Source: Butyrivibrio proteoclasticus B316
GTDB lineage: Bacteria; Bacillota; Clostridia; Lachnospirales; Lachnospiraceae
Direction: 5' to 3'
Length of the DNA: 64,000 nt
NCBI RefSeq assembly: GCF_000145035.1
Contig: NC_014387.1
Coordinates: 3,028,001-3,092,000, forward strand
Positions within the stretch are counted from its first letter, which is position 1, and each line of letters begins with the position of its first letter. This document shows positions 8,842 to 17,958 of the stretch, piece after piece. The notes beneath the pieces were generated by a model, which did no database searches, had not been told where the DNA came from, and saw only the letters and a list, made by a program, of their open reading frames with translations. A program made the translations under genes and the position numbers.

Positions 8842-9891
8842 TTAGTTCTTAGCTGCAAGAGCTTCCTTGATTTTCTTTGTAAGAGCAGGAACGATCTTGT
8901 TAAGATCTCCAACTACACCATAATCAGCTACATCAAAGATAGGAGCATTCTCATCTTTGTTGATAGCGATGATGATATCAGACTCTTCCATACCTGCTAC
9001 GTGCTGGATAGCACCTGAAATACCAATAGCAAAGTAGAGCTGAGGTCTAACTGTCTTACCTGTCTGACCTACCTGAAGGTCCTTAGGCTTCCAGCCTGAA
9101 TCTACAACGGCACGTGAGCAGGAAACTGTTCCGTTAAGTGCCTCTGCAAGATCTTCAAGAATCTTGAAGTTCTCAGGTGAACCAACTCCACGACCACCTG
9201 AAACAAGAATCTTAGCAGCCTGAATATCAGCTACTGAAGATGCTTCTTTAACGATCTTAACGATCTCTGTATAGCAGTCGTTCTCTTCGAATCCAGGATT
9301 GAATTCTACTACTTCTGCCTTAGCACCCTTGATAGGGTCGATTTTCTGCATAACGCCTGGACGAACTGTAGCCATCTGAGGACGGAAGTCAGGGCAAGCG
9401 ATTGTAGCGATTGTATTACCGCCGAATGCAGGTCTTGTCATAAGGAGCTGTTTGTGCTTAGTCTCTCTTGCTGGTGATGGCTCAAGAGGGAAATCACCGA
9501 TATCAAGACTTGTACAGTCAGCTGTAAGACCTGTGTGTACTCTTGATGAAACTCTAGGACCAAGATCTCTACCGATTGCTGTAGCACCAACAAGGAGGAT
9601 CTCAGGCTTGAACTCATTGATTACTGATGCAAGAGCGTGTGTGTAAGGCTCTGTTCTGTAATCCTTAAGTGCAGGATCATCAACTACGATTACTCTATCA
9701 GCACCATACTCTGCAAGCTTGTCAACAAGACCCTTAACGTCGCTTCCAAGAAGTACAGCTGTTACTTTTTTCTCATCAAGATCTTCTGCAAGATTCTTGG
9801 CTTTGCCCAGAAGCTCAAGAGCAATGCTTGAAAGCTCATTGTCTACCTGCTGAGCAAATATAAATACACCCTTATATTCTTCTAAAGACAT
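8842..9891 (-). CDS. etfA: Electron transfer flavoprotein alpha subunit
   Basis: A 349-residue FAD-binding subunit that forms the EtfAB heterodimer and works with Bcd in crotonyl-CoA reduction. The C-terminal FAD domain is clear: SGGRGVGS at about residue 232, CSRAVVDSGW, VGQTGKTVRP, and the family signature APIFDVADYGVVGDL near the C-terminus. The N-terminal ~200 residues form the nucleotide-binding-like domain shared with EtfB. In clostridia this complex bifurcates electrons from NADH to crotonyl-CoA and ferredoxin; bifurcation is inferred from the family and the Bcd context. It is the last gene of the operon and is separated from etfB by a 204-base structured spacer. Confidence 0.96.
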   Translation of the reverse strand: MSLEEYKGVFIFAQQVDNELSSIALELLGKAKNLAEDLDEKKVTAVLLGSDVKGLVDKLAEYGADRVIVVDDPALKDYRTEPYTHALASVINEFKPEILLVGATAIGRDLGPRVSSRVHTGLTADCTSLDIGDFPLEPSPARETKHKQLLMTRPAFGGNTIATIACPDFRPQMATVRPGVMQKIDPIKGAKAEVVEFNPGFEENDCYTEIVKIVKEASSVADIQAAKILVSGGRGVGSPENFKILEDLAEALNGTVSCSRAVVDSGWKPKDLQVGQTGKTVRPQLYFAIGISGAIQHVAGMEESDIIIAINKDENAPIFDVADYGVVGDLNKIVPALTKKIKEALAAKN

Positions 9892-9939
9892 GACTTTTCT
9901 CCTTTATCATTTAAATATTTTCTGTAGTATGTGATATAC

Positions 9940-9967
9940 GCATAACTCCGCAGCGCTCTCGTTATGC
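9940..9967 (-). other. Intercistronic hairpin (first) between etfB and etfA
   Basis: GCATAAC and GTTATGC pair around a 14-base loop in the etfB-etfA spacer. Outside it, CTGTAG (9922-9927) and CTACAG (9967-9972) can form a further short helix. No U tract follows, so it is not a simple terminator. It may affect mRNA processing or etfA translation. Confidence 0.5.
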
Positions 9968-10041
9968 TACAGCCATTCGGAAAACGATATGTTCATTTCA
10001 TTCGCATATCTTTTTTCCTCATGTCTGTTCGGTCATTTTAT

Positions 10042-10077
10042 AAACACGCTGCACAGTGCAAGCACTGCACCGTGTTT
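10042..10077 (-). other. Intercistronic hairpin (second) between etfB and etfA
   Basis: AAACACG and CGTGTTT enclose CAGTGC-AA-GCACTG, giving a two-part stem with a small bulge. On the minus strand it lies 19 bases after the etfB stop and is followed by TATAAAATG, which is too weak for an efficient terminator. It could set the 3' end of a processed upstream transcript. Confidence 0.55.
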
Positions 10078-10095
10078 ACTCATTCCCTATATCAC

Positions 10096-10887
10096 TTAAA
10101 TCACATGCTTCTCTGTAAGCTTAGCAACAATGTAATCTACTGCTTCATCAGCTGAATCAGGAGCAACCTTTTCACCCTGACCCTTCTTAACCTTATCAGA
10201 AGCCTTTGCGATCTGTGTAGGTGATCCCTTAAGACCAAGGTTAGAATCGTCAACATCCTTAAGATCTGCTCTGCCCCAAACAGTAACTTCTTTTTCGAAA
10301 GCATCGAAGATTCCGCCAGGAGTCATATATCTAGGCTCGTTGAGCTCTGAAAGAGCTGTAACAAGGCAAGGCATCTTAGCCTTAACAATATGATATCTGT
10401 CTTCAAACTGTCTCTTAACTTCTACTGTCTTAGCCTTCTCATCAACCTTGATTTCCTCAGCGTAGGAAATTACAGGAATATGAAGGTGCTCAGAAATCTG
10501 AGGACCAACCTGAGCTGTATCACCATCGATAGCCTGACGACCTGTGATGATGATATCATACTCAAGATTTCTAAGTGCGCCAGCGATTGTAGAAGATGTT
10601 GCCCATGTATCAGCGCCGCCGAGTACTCTGTCTGTTACAAGAACAGCCTTATCTGCGCCCATAGCAAGAGCTTCTCTAAGTACAGCGTCAGCCTTAGGAA
10701 GTCCCATAGTAAGAACTGTAACCTCTGCGCCATACTGATCTTTTAATCTAAGTGCTGCCTCAAGTCCTGCTTTGTCATCAGGGTTCATGATTGCAAGCAT
10801 TGCACCTCTATCCAATGTTCCATCGGGTTTGAACTTTACGCCGCCCTTTGTGTCAGGGACCTGCTTAATGCAAACTACAACTTTCAT
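10096..10887 (-). CDS. etfB: Electron transfer flavoprotein beta subunit
   Basis: A 263-residue partner of EtfA that binds AMP or, in bifurcating enzymes, a second FAD. It begins MKVVVCIKQVPDTKG, the usual EtfB N-terminus. The DGDTAQVGPQ segment and SELNEPRYMTPGGIFDA match the family, the former lying in the nucleotide-binding core. The order bcd-etfB-etfA is standard in butyrate producers. The protein is cytoplasmic, with no signal or membrane segment. It begins 44 bases after the bcd stop, with GGAG upstream of the ATG. Confidence 0.96.
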   Translation of the reverse strand: MKVVVCIKQVPDTKGGVKFKPDGTLDRGAMLAIMNPDDKAGLEAALRLKDQYGAEVTVLTMGLPKADAVLREALAMGADKAVLVTDRVLGGADTWATSSTIAGALRNLEYDIIITGRQAIDGDTAQVGPQISEHLHIPVISYAEEIKVDEKAKTVEVKRQFEDRYHIVKAKMPCLVTALSELNEPRYMTPGGIFDAFEKEVTVWGRADLKDVDDSNLGLKGSPTQIAKASDKVKKGQGEKVAPDSADEAVDYIVAKLTEKHVI

Positions 10888-10931
10888 TTTTATTCTCCTT
10901 CTATCAGATTATATTATTCAGATGATCACTA

Positions 10932-12092
10932 TTACTTAAGTAATGCTCCAGAGATAACCATTCTCTGAACCTCAGATGTACCCTCGTAAATCTCAGTGAT
11001 CTTAGCATCACGCATCATTCTCTCTACTTCGTACTCTCTGATGTAACCATAACCACCATGGAGCTGTACAGCCTTAGTTGTAACATCCATAGCAACCTCA
11101 GCAGCAAAAAGCTTAGCCTTAGCAGCTTCTACTGAGTAAACGTCCTTATTCTTCTTAGCATCTGCAGCCTGATATACAAGGAGTCTTGCAGCTTCACACT
11201 GTGTAGCCATGTTTGCAAGCTGGAACTGTGTATTCTGGAAAGCACCGATTGCTCTTCCGAACTGCTTTCTCTCTTTTACATATTCAACTGTTCTGTCAAG
11301 AGCGCCCTCTGCAATACCAAGAGCCTGAGCAGCGATACCAATACGTCCGCCGTCAAGAGTATGCATAGCGATAGGGAATCCCTTTCCTCTTGCACCAAGA
11401 AGGTTCTCTGCAGGAATATGGCAATCCTGGAAAATGAGCTCGTATGTTGATGAACCACGGATACCCATCTTGTTCTCTTTTGTACCGAATGTGAATCCAG
11501 GTGTTCCCTTCTCAACGATAAATGCTGAGAACTTCTTCTGCTTTCTGCCCTTCTTATCTTCTACGATATCTGTGTAAGCAATGATAATGTAAATATCAGC
11601 TACCTCACCGTTTGTGATGAAGCACTTTGATCCGTTAAGGATCCATTCCTTACCATCTTCTGAAAGAACAGCCTTTGTCTGAACGCCCTGAGCATCTGTA
11701 CCAGCCATTGGCTCTGTAAGACCAAATGCGCCGAGCTTCTCGCCCTTTGCAAGAGGTACAAGGTACTTCTGCTTCTGCTCTTCTGTTCCGTATGTCATGA
11801 TAGGATCGCAGCAAAGTGATGTGTGAGCAGATACGATAACTGCTGTTGTACCACATACCTTAGCAAGCCCCTCTACGCACATAATGTATGTAAGAGGGTC
11901 ACATCCCTGTCCGCCGTACTCCTTAGGAATCGGAATACCCATGAAACCGTATTTCTGCATCTTCTTAACGGTTTCCATAGGGAAAACCTCTGTCTCATCA
12001 ACCTCTATAGCGTTTGGCTTTACTTCTTTTTCTGCGAAATCTCTGAAAAGAGCTCTAGCCATTTCATGTTGCTGATCAAGCTGAAAATCCAT
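10932..12092 (-). CDS. bcd: Butyryl-CoA dehydrogenase (acyl-CoA dehydrogenase)
   Basis: A 386-residue flavoprotein that reduces crotonyl-CoA to butyryl-CoA, accepting electrons from EtfAB. The N-terminal helical domain is followed by FAD/substrate segments ([25 protein letters not shown]), and the C-terminal block has [20 protein letters not shown]. The catalytic base is expected at Glu370 in YEGTSE. The length is exactly typical of short-chain acyl-CoA dehydrogenases. It sits between hbd and etfB in the operon, with a hairpin in the hbd-bcd spacer. No sequence oddity was seen. Confidence 0.96.
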   Translation of the reverse strand: MDFQLDQQHEMARALFRDFAEKEVKPNAIEVDETEVFPMETVKKMQKYGFMGIPIPKEYGGQGCDPLTYIMCVEGLAKVCGTTAVIVSAHTSLCCDPIMTYGTEEQKQKYLVPLAKGEKLGAFGLTEPMAGTDAQGVQTKAVLSEDGKEWILNGSKCFITNGEVADIYIIIAYTDIVEDKKGRKQKKFSAFIVEKGTPGFTFGTKENKMGIRGSSTYELIFQDCHIPAENLLGARGKGFPIAMHTLDGGRIGIAAQALGIAEGALDRTVEYVKERKQFGRAIGAFQNTQFQLANMATQCEAARLLVYQAADAKKNKDVYSVEAAKAKLFAAEVAMDVTTKAVQLHGGYGYIREYEVERMMRDAKITEIYEGTSEVQRMVISGALLK

Positions 12093-12150
12093 TATAATTT
12101 CCTCCGTATTTCATTGAAATTTTTAATTATCTTATAATGTAACACTTGTT

Positions 12151-12177
12151 ATACGGGGCAAAAAGCACGCCCCGTAT
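12151..12177 (-). other. Intercistronic hairpin between hbd and bcd
   Basis: A perfect 9-bp GC-rich stem (ATACGGGGC with GCCCCGTAT) encloses a 9-base loop in the 131-base hbd-bcd spacer. On the minus strand it is followed by AACAAGTG, so there is no U tract and full termination is unlikely. It may stabilise or delimit mRNA segments. Confidence 0.6.
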
Positions 12178-12223
12178 TTAAGTGAATTAAACCACTAAGT
12201 TCGTTTATTCTCTCATCGAGCAA

Positions 12224-13096
12224 TCAACGATCTGTTGGAACCTTGTTTCCATCAGCGTAGTTGTAGAAACCGATACCAGTCTTAACACCAAGCTTCTTAC
12301 CACGAACCATCTTACGAAGAAGTGGGCATGCGCGATACTTGGAATCGCCAGTCTCTGAATAGAGAACATCCATGATAGCAAGAACGATATCAAGTCCGAT
12401 ATAATCGCCGAGCTCAAGTGGTCCCATAGGATGGTTACATCCAAGCTTCATAGCTGTATCGATACCCTGAATATCTGAAACGCCTTCTGAATATACGAAG
12501 ATACCTTCGTTGATCATAGGAACAAGGATTCTGTTTACTACGAATCCTGCAGCTTCGTTAACCTGAACAGGAGTCTTTCCAAGATCTTCAGAAATCTTCT
12601 TGATCTTCTCAACATAATCATCAGGAGTGTTAGCGCCCTGGATGACCTCAACAAGCTTCATAACAGGAGCTGGGTTGAAGAAATGCATACCAATGATAGG
12701 CTTAGCAAGACCTGAACCAATCTCTGTGATTGAAAGTGATGATGTATTTGAAGCAAAAATGCAATCAGGATTCTTAACGATGTTTTCCTGAAGCTCCTTG
12801 AAAAGATTCTTCTTAATATCCATAACTTCAAGAGCAGCCTCAACTACGAGATCAGCATCTGCACAAATGTCATTAAGACCTGTCTGGATCTTAGCTGTGA
12901 TAGCATCAGCCTCTTCCTGAGTCTTCTTTCCCTTAGCAACCTGCTTATCAAGGCCTTTCTTGATCTTGGCAAATCCGCCCTCTGCGAACTCTGTCTTGAT
13001 ATCGCAAAGATATACTTTTTCAACGCTCTGTGCCTGAGCAAATGTCTGTGCAATACCAGATCCCATTGTACCTGCGCCAATAACTGCAACCTTCAT
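12224..13096 (-). CDS. hbd: 3-hydroxybutyryl-CoA dehydrogenase
   Basis: A 290-residue NAD(P)H-dependent enzyme that reduces acetoacetyl-CoA to 3-hydroxybutyryl-CoA. The Rossmann motif [10 protein letters not shown] is at residues 7-16, and the [11 protein letters not shown] segment carries the conserved active-site Ser. The catalytic His lies in [15 protein letters not shown] and is followed by a Glu. The C-terminal dimer domain contains [16 protein letters not shown]. Size and motifs match the clostridial enzyme. It begins 38 bases after the crt stop with a clean AGGAGG ribosome binding site. Confidence 0.96.
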   Translation of the reverse strand: MKVAVIGAGTMGSGIAQTFAQAQSVEKVYLCDIKTEFAEGGFAKIKKGLDKQVAKGKKTQEEADAITAKIQTGLNDICADADLVVEAALEVMDIKKNLFKELQENIVKNPDCIFASNTSSLSITEIGSGLAKPIIGMHFFNPAPVMKLVEVIQGANTPDDYVEKIKKISEDLGKTPVQVNEAAGFVVNRILVPMINEGIFVYSEGVSDIQGIDTAMKLGCNHPMGPLELGDYIGLDIVLAIMDVLYSETGDSKYRACPLLRKMVRGKKLGVKTGIGFYNYADGNKVPTDR

Positions 13097-13134
13097 TTTA
13101 AATTCCTCCTATATAAATAAATATAATTTAATAA

Positions 13135-13929
13135 TCACGCATTTTTAAAAGCAACAACTTTAACCTTGGCAGGATCATCTTTCTTTCTGAGGAAGTTAGC
13201 CATTCCCTCTCTCTGATCCTCTGTCTCGAAGCATGAACCAAAAAGCTTTTCTTCAATAACAAGTGCATTATCTATATCTGTCTGAAGACCATCATTGATT
13301 GCCTTCTTGCAAGCACGAACTGCGATAGGTGCATTAGCTGCGATCTGTGAAGCCATCTTCTCTGCAGCTGCAAGGAGCTCTTCCTGTGGATAAACAGCAT
13401 TAACAAGACCAATTCTGTAAGCCTCGTCAGCCTTGATATTGCGAGCTGTGTAAATGAGCTGCTTAGCCATTCCGGCACCGATAAGTCTTGCAAGTCTCTG
13501 TGTTCCGCCAAATCCAGGTGTGATTCCAAGGCCTACTTCAGGCTGTCCAAACATAGCGTTTTCTGAGCAGATACGGATATCACAGCTCATAGAGATCTCA
13601 CATCCACCACCAAGTGCAAAGCCGTTGATAGCTGCGATTACAGGAACAGGGAACTGCTCGATCTTACGGAAAATATCATTACCTTTTTTACCAAAAGCCT
13701 CACCCTCAGCCTTTGTAAGAGTTGACATCTCACCGATGTCTGCGCCGGCAACAAATGACTTCTCACCAGCACCTGTAAGAACTACCGCTCTTACAACGTT
13801 TGTATCAATGCCGTCAAAAGCAGCAGCAAGATCATCAAGTACCTGTGAATTAAGTGCATTAAGCGCTTCCGGTCTGTTGATAGTAACAACAGCGATGTTC
13901 TCTTTTACTTCGCAATTAACAAAACCCAT
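13135..13929 (-). CDS. crt: 3-hydroxybutyryl-CoA dehydratase (crotonase)
   Basis: A 264-residue enoyl-CoA hydratase-family enzyme that dehydrates 3-hydroxybutyryl-CoA to crotonyl-CoA. The oxyanion-hole segments are FVAGADIGEMS and NGFALGGGCEISMSCD. The two catalytic Glu residues of the family fit GGGCE and the segment GQPEVGLGITPGFGGTQRL. The length is typical of crotonases. It is the second gene of the operon, 68 bases after the thlA stop, with a hairpin between them. Confidence 0.96.
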   Translation of the reverse strand: MGFVNCEVKENIAVVTINRPEALNALNSQVLDDLAAAFDGIDTNVVRAVVLTGAGEKSFVAGADIGEMSTLTKAEGEAFGKKGNDIFRKIEQFPVPVIAAINGFALGGGCEISMSCDIRICSENAMFGQPEVGLGITPGFGGTQRLARLIGAGMAKQLIYTARNIKADEAYRIGLVNAVYPQEELLAAAEKMASQIAANAPIAVRACKKAINDGLQTDIDNALVIEEKLFGSCFETEDQREGMANFLRKKDDPAKVKVVAFKNA

Positions 13930-13958
13930 TTTATATTCCTCCTAATATATTGTGATAA

Positions 13959-13986
13959 TAGCCTGCCGCCAATCAGCAGCAGGCTA
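13959..13986 (-). other. Intercistronic hairpin between thlA and crt
   Basis: A perfect 8-bp stem, TAGCCTGC with GCAGGCTA, encloses a 12-base loop immediately after the thlA stop. No U tract follows on the minus strand. It resembles the hairpins at 12151-12177 and 10042-10077 in position, but not in sequence. Confidence 0.55.
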
Positions 13987-13997
13987 CCTGAAAAATC

Positions 13998-15191
13998 TTA
14001 AGCCTCGTAACGCTCAACGATAGTTGCGCAGCCCATTCCGCCACCGATGCAAAGAGTAGCAAGACCCTTCTTGGCATCTTCTCTCTTAGCCATCTCATGA
14101 AGAAGAGTAACAAGGATACGGCATCCTGATGCTCCAACAGGGTGACCAAGTGCGATAGCACCACCATTTACGTTAACCTTGCTCATATCAAAGCCAAGGT
14201 CCTTAGCAACTGCAACTGACTGTGCTGCAAAAGCCTCGTTAGCTTCGATAAGATCGATATTATCAAGTGAAAGACCAGTTTTCTTGAGTACTTTCTTAGT
14301 AGCAGCTACAGGACCGATACCCATAATTTCAGGTTCAACACCTGCAAGAGCGCCGCCAACCCATGTAGCCATAGGCTTAACACCAAGTTCTTTAGCCTTC
14401 TCTTCGCTCATAACAACAACTGCAGCAGCACCATCATTGATACCTGATGCATTACCAGCTGTTACAAGACCACCCTCTTTACCAGAGCAGCATTTAAGCT
14501 TAGAAAGAGTCTCAACAGTTGTTCCGGCACGAGGGCCCTCATCTGTCTTGAACTCAACCATTTCCTTCTTAACCTTAACTGGAACAGGAACGATCTCGTC
14601 GTTGAATCTGCCTTCAGCCATAGCCTTCTCGCACTTCTGCTGAGAATTAGCTGAGAACTCATCGAGTTCCTCTCTTGTAAGGTTCCATCTGTCACAGATG
14701 TTCTCTGCTGTGATCATCATGTGATAGTGATTAAAAGCGTCTGTAAGAGCATCGTTAACCATTGTATCTACAACAGTTCCGTTGTTCATACGATATCCAA
14801 AACGTGCATTAGGAAGTGCGTAAGGAGCCATTGACATGTTCTCCATACCACCGGCAACTACGATGTCAGCCTCTCCAGCTTTGATGAGGTCAGCTGCCAT
14901 GTTGACACAGTTAAGACCAGATCCACAAACTACGTTAAGTGTTACTGCAGGAATCTCAATAGGAAGACCAGCCTTGATGGAAGCCTGTCTTGCTACGTTC
15001 TGTCCAAGTCCAGCCTGGATAACGCATCCCATAAGTACCTCGTCTACCATCTCAGGTTTAACACCTGCTCTGTTAAGTGCCTCCTTGATTACGATTGAAC
15101 CAAGTTCTGCTGCAGGAGTATTGCTGAGAGCTCCGCCCATCTTACCGATAGCTGTTCTACATGCACCTGCTATAACTACCTTCTGTGCCAT
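13998..15191 (-). CDS. thlA: Acetyl-CoA acetyltransferase (thiolase)
   Basis: A 397-residue enzyme that condenses two acetyl-CoA to acetoacetyl-CoA, the entry step of butyrate formation. Cys89 in [12 protein letters not shown] is the acyl-carrying residue. The His is in [15 protein letters not shown], and the second Cys in LCIGGGMG is the proton donor. The start at 15191 (MAQKVVIAG) has GGAGG upstream; the longer frame to 15332 crosses the promoter and is rejected. It is the first gene of the butyryl-CoA operon, driven from 15239-15267. Confidence 0.96.
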   Translation of the reverse strand: MAQKVVIAGACRTAIGKMGGALSNTPAAELGSIVIKEALNRAGVKPEMVDEVLMGCVIQAGLGQNVARQASIKAGLPIEIPAVTLNVVCGSGLNCVNMAADLIKAGEADIVVAGGMENMSMAPYALPNARFGYRMNNGTVVDTMVNDALTDAFNHYHMMITAENICDRWNLTREELDEFSANSQQKCEKAMAEGRFNDEIVPVPVKVKKEMVEFKTDEGPRAGTTVETLSKLKCCSGKEGGLVTAGNASGINDGAAAVVVMSEEKAKELGVKPMATWVGGALAGVEPEIMGIGPVAATKKVLKKTGLSLDNIDLIEANEAFAAQSVAVAKDLGFDMSKVNVNGGAIALGHPVGASGCRILVTLLHEMAKREDAKKGLATLCIGGGMGCATIVERYEA

Positions 15192-15238
15192 AAAGTTTTC
15201 CTCCATATAACTCGTTAAATTTTTATCAGAACAGAATA

Positions 15239-15267
15239 ATTGTAGCACACACATTAGGCAAATGCAA
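15239..15267 (-). promoter_or_regulatory. Predicted promoter of the butyrate operon
   Basis: On the minus strand, TACAAT (15239-15244) is preceded by TGC, an extended -10, and by TTGCAT (15262-15267) at 17 bases. The predicted start of transcription near 15232 leaves a leader of about 40 bases before thlA. The -35 is weak (3 of 6). Confidence 0.55.
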
Positions 15268-15341
15268 CAAAAACTATCAGTCTTACGTTTGAATTTTATT
15301 AAAATGCTATAAAATTGATATTTATTTATCAATATGTTGTT

Positions 15342-15378
15342 AAAAAAATAACAGTGCCGTATTCCTACAGCACTGTTA
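15342..15378 (-). terminator. Rho-independent terminator of hpf
   Basis: A 9-bp stem, TAACAGTGC with GCACTGTTA, and a 12-base loop are followed on the minus strand by seven T residues, 36 bases after the hpf stop. Confidence 0.9.
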
Positions 15379-15413
15379 TCGCTATTATCTGTTCATATCA
15401 GCATTCAACGGTA

Positions 15414-15944
15414 TTACATCTCCGGTTCAATCAGTCCGTATGTATTTCCTTTTCTCTTGTATACCACGTTGACCTGATCTGTATCCGCATTTACAAATAC
15501 AAAGAAATTATGTCCTAAAAGTTCCATCTGAACACATGCATCCTCAGCATACATTGGCTTAGGATCGAACTTCTTCATACGTTCGATACGGATATCTTCT
15601 TCATCCATATAATCAGTTTCAATATATTCTTTTTTGAAATTGCTGGCTTCTGCCTGCTGTTTGTCTACAAGTTTGCTCTTATACTTTTTGAGCTGTCTCT
15701 CAATAACCTCCTCTACCAGATCAATTGATACATACATATCATTGCTGATCTGCTCTGCACGGATTATTTTTCCTTTGACGGGAATGGTAACTTCGATCTT
15801 GTGTCTCTCTTTATCCACATTAAGAGTCACATTTGCGTTTGTATCGGGAGTGAAATACTTCTCCAGCTTGCCTATCTTGTCCTCTACTGCGGAGCGAAGG
15901 CCGGGTGTTACCTCAATGTTCTTTCCTACGATTGTAAATTTCAT
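15414..15944 (-). CDS. hpf: Ribosome hibernation-promoting factor, long form
   Basis: A 176-residue protein that binds the 30S subunit and drives formation of inactive 100S ribosome dimers in stationary phase. The N-terminal ~100 residues are the S30AE domain (starting MKFTIVGKNIEVTPGL); the C-terminal ~60 residues carry the dimerising domain with the segment MQLLGHNFFVFVNADT. Having both domains makes it the long form usual in Firmicutes. GGGGATGATTGC precedes the ATG. It is monocistronic: it has its own promoter at 16049-16078 and a terminator at 15342-15378. Confidence 0.94.
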   Translation of the reverse strand: MKFTIVGKNIEVTPGLRSAVEDKIGKLEKYFTPDTNANVTLNVDKERHKIEVTIPVKGKIIRAEQISNDMYVSIDLVEEVIERQLKKYKSKLVDKQQAEASNFKKEYIETDYMDEEDIRIERMKKFDPKPMYAEDACVQMELLGHNFFVFVNADTDQVNVVYKRKGNTYGLIEPEM

Positions 15945-16048
15945 GCAATCATCCCCTTTTCGATAGCTGCTTAATTTCTGACAAAAGAGAAACCACCAGC
16001 CATTATTTAAGACAATTCTGCTCTTTCTACAGTTTTTGTCTATACGCT

Positions 16049-16078
16049 ATTATACCATTAGATAAAGCCCTTGTGCAA
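16049..16078 (-). promoter_or_regulatory. Predicted promoter of hpf
   Basis: A consensus TATAAT (16049-16054) and TTGCAC (16073-16078) are separated by 18 bases on the minus strand, giving a leader of about 100 bases before hpf. Confidence 0.55.
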
Positions 16079-16194
16079 TTTATAAGAGCAACGCAAAGAT
16101 AATCTTTTTATTAACAATGTCATTTTGTTCAACATGCACAAAAAATATCTCTTGCTTTCAATTGCGAAAAACTCACTTGTGATTGACTCATTTT

Positions 16195-16265
16195 TGTGGG
16201 TAATGTGGATAACTTCGTGTATAAGTTGGTAAAATAGGCATTCTTATTTTGTGGATTGTGGATAA
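16195..16265 (+). promoter_or_regulatory. Cluster of DnaA-box-like 9-mers beside an AT-rich run
   Basis: The 519-base spacer 15945-16463 holds, besides the hpf promoter and the P60 terminator, two exact DnaA boxes. TGTGGATAA, the complement of TTATCCACA, occurs at 16204-16212 and 16257-16265. A one-mismatch box, TGTGGGTAA, lies directly against the first at 16195-16203, and a partial box, TGTGGATTG, overlaps the second at 16250. All point the same way. From 16271 an A-rich stretch with runs of 8 and 9 A follows. No replication gene is nearby, so this is more likely a DnaA-binding regulatory or titration site than the chromosomal origin. Function is inferred only. Confidence 0.45.
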
Positions 16266-16401
16266 CTTGTAAAAAAAATGTTAAAAAAAAATATTAATTT
16301 CATGTTGACTTTTAATTTTATGTGCAAAAGTGAGAAATGGAAACTCCCGTATTTTCGCAGTTTTCTTATCTTATGACGTTATAATCTAACTGTTATAGCG
16401 G

Positions 16402-16435
16402 AAAAAAGGGCTTCGCACCGATTTGTGCGAAGCCC
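16402..16435 (-). terminator. Rho-independent terminator of the P60 hydrolase gene
   Basis: An 11-bp stem, GGGCTTCGCAC with GTGCGAAGCCC, and a 6-base loop are followed on the minus strand by six T residues, 28 bases after the stop. Confidence 0.92.
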
Positions 16436-16463
16436 TGTAAATACATTTATCTAATTTTGAAAC

Positions 16464-17786
16464 TTAGAAGATTCTTCTTACTGCAAGAACTGTTCTGTAG
16501 TCTGCGTTTGAAACCTTGATACCGGTCTTGGCTGTACTAGCATGAACAATCTGACCATTACCAATATAAATAGCAACGTGACCTGAGTAACATACGATAT
16601 CACCAGGCTGTGCATTAGCAAGTCCGTCAACAGCAGCTCCGACTGATCTGTCACCACCGGAACTATGAGGAAGGCTAACACCAAAGTTGTTGTAGACACT
16701 CATTACGAAGCCTGAACAGTCAGCACCGTTTGTCAAACTTGTTCCACCATATACATATGGATTACCAACAAACTGAAGTGCGAACTGAGCAACAGCTGAA
16801 CCAATAGAACTTGTAGCTGTTGTAAATGAACTAGCTGAGCTGTAGTTACTTGAGCCTGACTCCTTGGATGTACTGCTCTTAGCTGCCTTATTAGCTGCTG
16901 CTCTTGCTGCAGCTTCCTTGGCAAGACGAGCTTCCTCTTCAGCCTTGGACTCAGCCTTAACAAACTCTGTGGAAAGTGTTACGTAATCAGTAGATACGTA
17001 TCCGTCACCTTCCTCTATGCTAACCTTAACCCAACCGTCAAGTTCTTCCTCAACAACAAGTTCGTCCTCGATAGGAACAAGACCAATAACCTCTGCATCG
17101 AGGCCTGCACCATTTCTAACCTTAAGAGTAGTTGTAGTTACAGTTGCAATTCTGGTTCCTACTTCCTTGGCAAGTTCTACTGCATCTTCACCTGTGACGC
17201 AGAACTCTGCCTTGACAAAGCCTTCGACAGATCCTGACTGGATCTTGTACCAGCCATCCTGTTCCTCTATATAAGTACCAACAGACTTATCATAGAGTTT
17301 ACCTACAATCTCGCCTTCTTCGCTAGGGATATCCCTTACATTAACGTAGTTAGTAACCTTAGCAATAACAAGAGATTTAAAGAGTTCTTCTTCAGAGTCC
17401 TCTGAAGACTCTGCTGTTGCTTCAGCTGCTACATTCTTGGTGTTCTTGATCACCGCACCTGTAGCATTCTGAATATCTGAAAGAACACTGTCTCTTACTG
17501 TAGAAGCAAGAGGAGTAATATCTGTTACTGCATCTGATAAATCTACCTTGTCACTTGAAGTGCTGCTGGTAGAAGAATTTTCTGTTTGAGTTTTTTCGGC
17601 TTCAACCGATTGCTGCAAAGATGAAAGTGACACCTGATTATCACCAAGTGCATAAGTAAAACCTGCCTGAGGCATTACATCTGACACCTTATTATTTGAT
17701 GCAGCAAAAGCGTTTATATCTGAACCAAAAAAAGTAAGAGCAGCTGTAACTGAAAGTGCAACAAGCTGCATTTTCGCTTTTATCAA
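16464..17786 (-). CDS. Secreted NlpC/P60 peptidoglycan endopeptidase with two SH3 domains
   Basis: A 440-residue secreted wall hydrolase that should cut the stem peptide of peptidoglycan. A signal peptide ends near AFAA (about residue 29). A Ser/Thr/Glu-rich linker is followed by two bacterial SH3 domains (about 142-195 and 213-272) that target the wall, an Ala/Lys-rich coil (about 277-305) and a C-terminal NlpC/P60 domain. The catalytic residues are Cys357 in ADCSGF, His403 in GHVAIYIG and His415 in IVHAS. I choose the TTG at 17786 because GGAGG lies 6 bases before it; the ATG at 17771 is 21 bases from GGAGG. It has its own promoter and terminator. Confidence 0.92.
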   Translation of the reverse strand: MIKAKMQLVALSVTAALTFFGSDINAFAASNNKVSDVMPQAGFTYALGDNQVSLSSLQQSVEAEKTQTENSSTSSTSSDKVDLSDAVTDITPLASTVRDSVLSDIQNATGAVIKNTKNVAAEATAESSEDSEEELFKSLVIAKVTNYVNVRDIPSEEGEIVGKLYDKSVGTYIEEQDGWYKIQSGSVEGFVKAEFCVTGEDAVELAKEVGTRIATVTTTTLKVRNGAGLDAEVIGLVPIEDELVVEEELDGWVKVSIEEGDGYVSTDYVTLSTEFVKAESKAEEEARLAKEAAARAAANKAAKSSTSKESGSSNYSSASSFTTATSSIGSAVAQFALQFVGNPYVYGGTSLTNGADCSGFVMSVYNNFGVSLPHSSGGDRSVGAAVDGLANAQPGDIVCYSGHVAIYIGNGQIVHASTAKTGIKVSNADYRTVLAVRRIF

Positions 17787-17829
17787 AACCAACCTCCAAA
17801 TTGTTACGAATTTTGTTACATCTTTTTAG

Positions 17830-17858
17830 AATATAAACTAATTATAAATTTTTGTCAA
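17830..17858 (-). promoter_or_regulatory. Predicted strong promoter of the P60 hydrolase gene
   Basis: A perfect TTGACA (17853-17858) and TATATT (17830-17835) are separated by 17 bases on the minus strand. The leader is about 40 bases and contains a near-repeat of GTAACAA. Confidence 0.7.
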
Positions 17859-17872
17859 CCCTAAAATAATTT

Positions 17873-17909
17873 AAGAAGTGACGAAAATCCGATATTTTCG
17901 CCACTTCTT
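17873..17909 (-). terminator. Terminator-like hairpin downstream of trxB
   Basis: AAGAAGTG-x-CGAAAAT pairs with ATTTTCG-x-CACTTCTT around a 5-base loop. The minus-strand sequence after it is T-rich but interrupted. It lies 50 bases after the trxB stop, just upstream of the P60 promoter. Confidence 0.65.
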
Positions 17910-17958
17910 GGATGTTGGTTTTGCATTATTTGGTTTCTATCTATAATATAATAACGTT

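Noticed and set aside
13454..14643. Long plus-strand open frames opposite crt and thlA (also 246-614 opposite the left thiolase)
   Set aside because: They are antisense shadows of strongly conserved minus-strand enzymes, have no ribosome binding site and no recognisable protein features.
16195..16330. Chromosomal replication origin
   Set aside because: DnaA boxes beside an AT-rich stretch are suggestive, but dnaA, dnaN, gyrase or rpmH genes are absent and all boxes lie in one short run.
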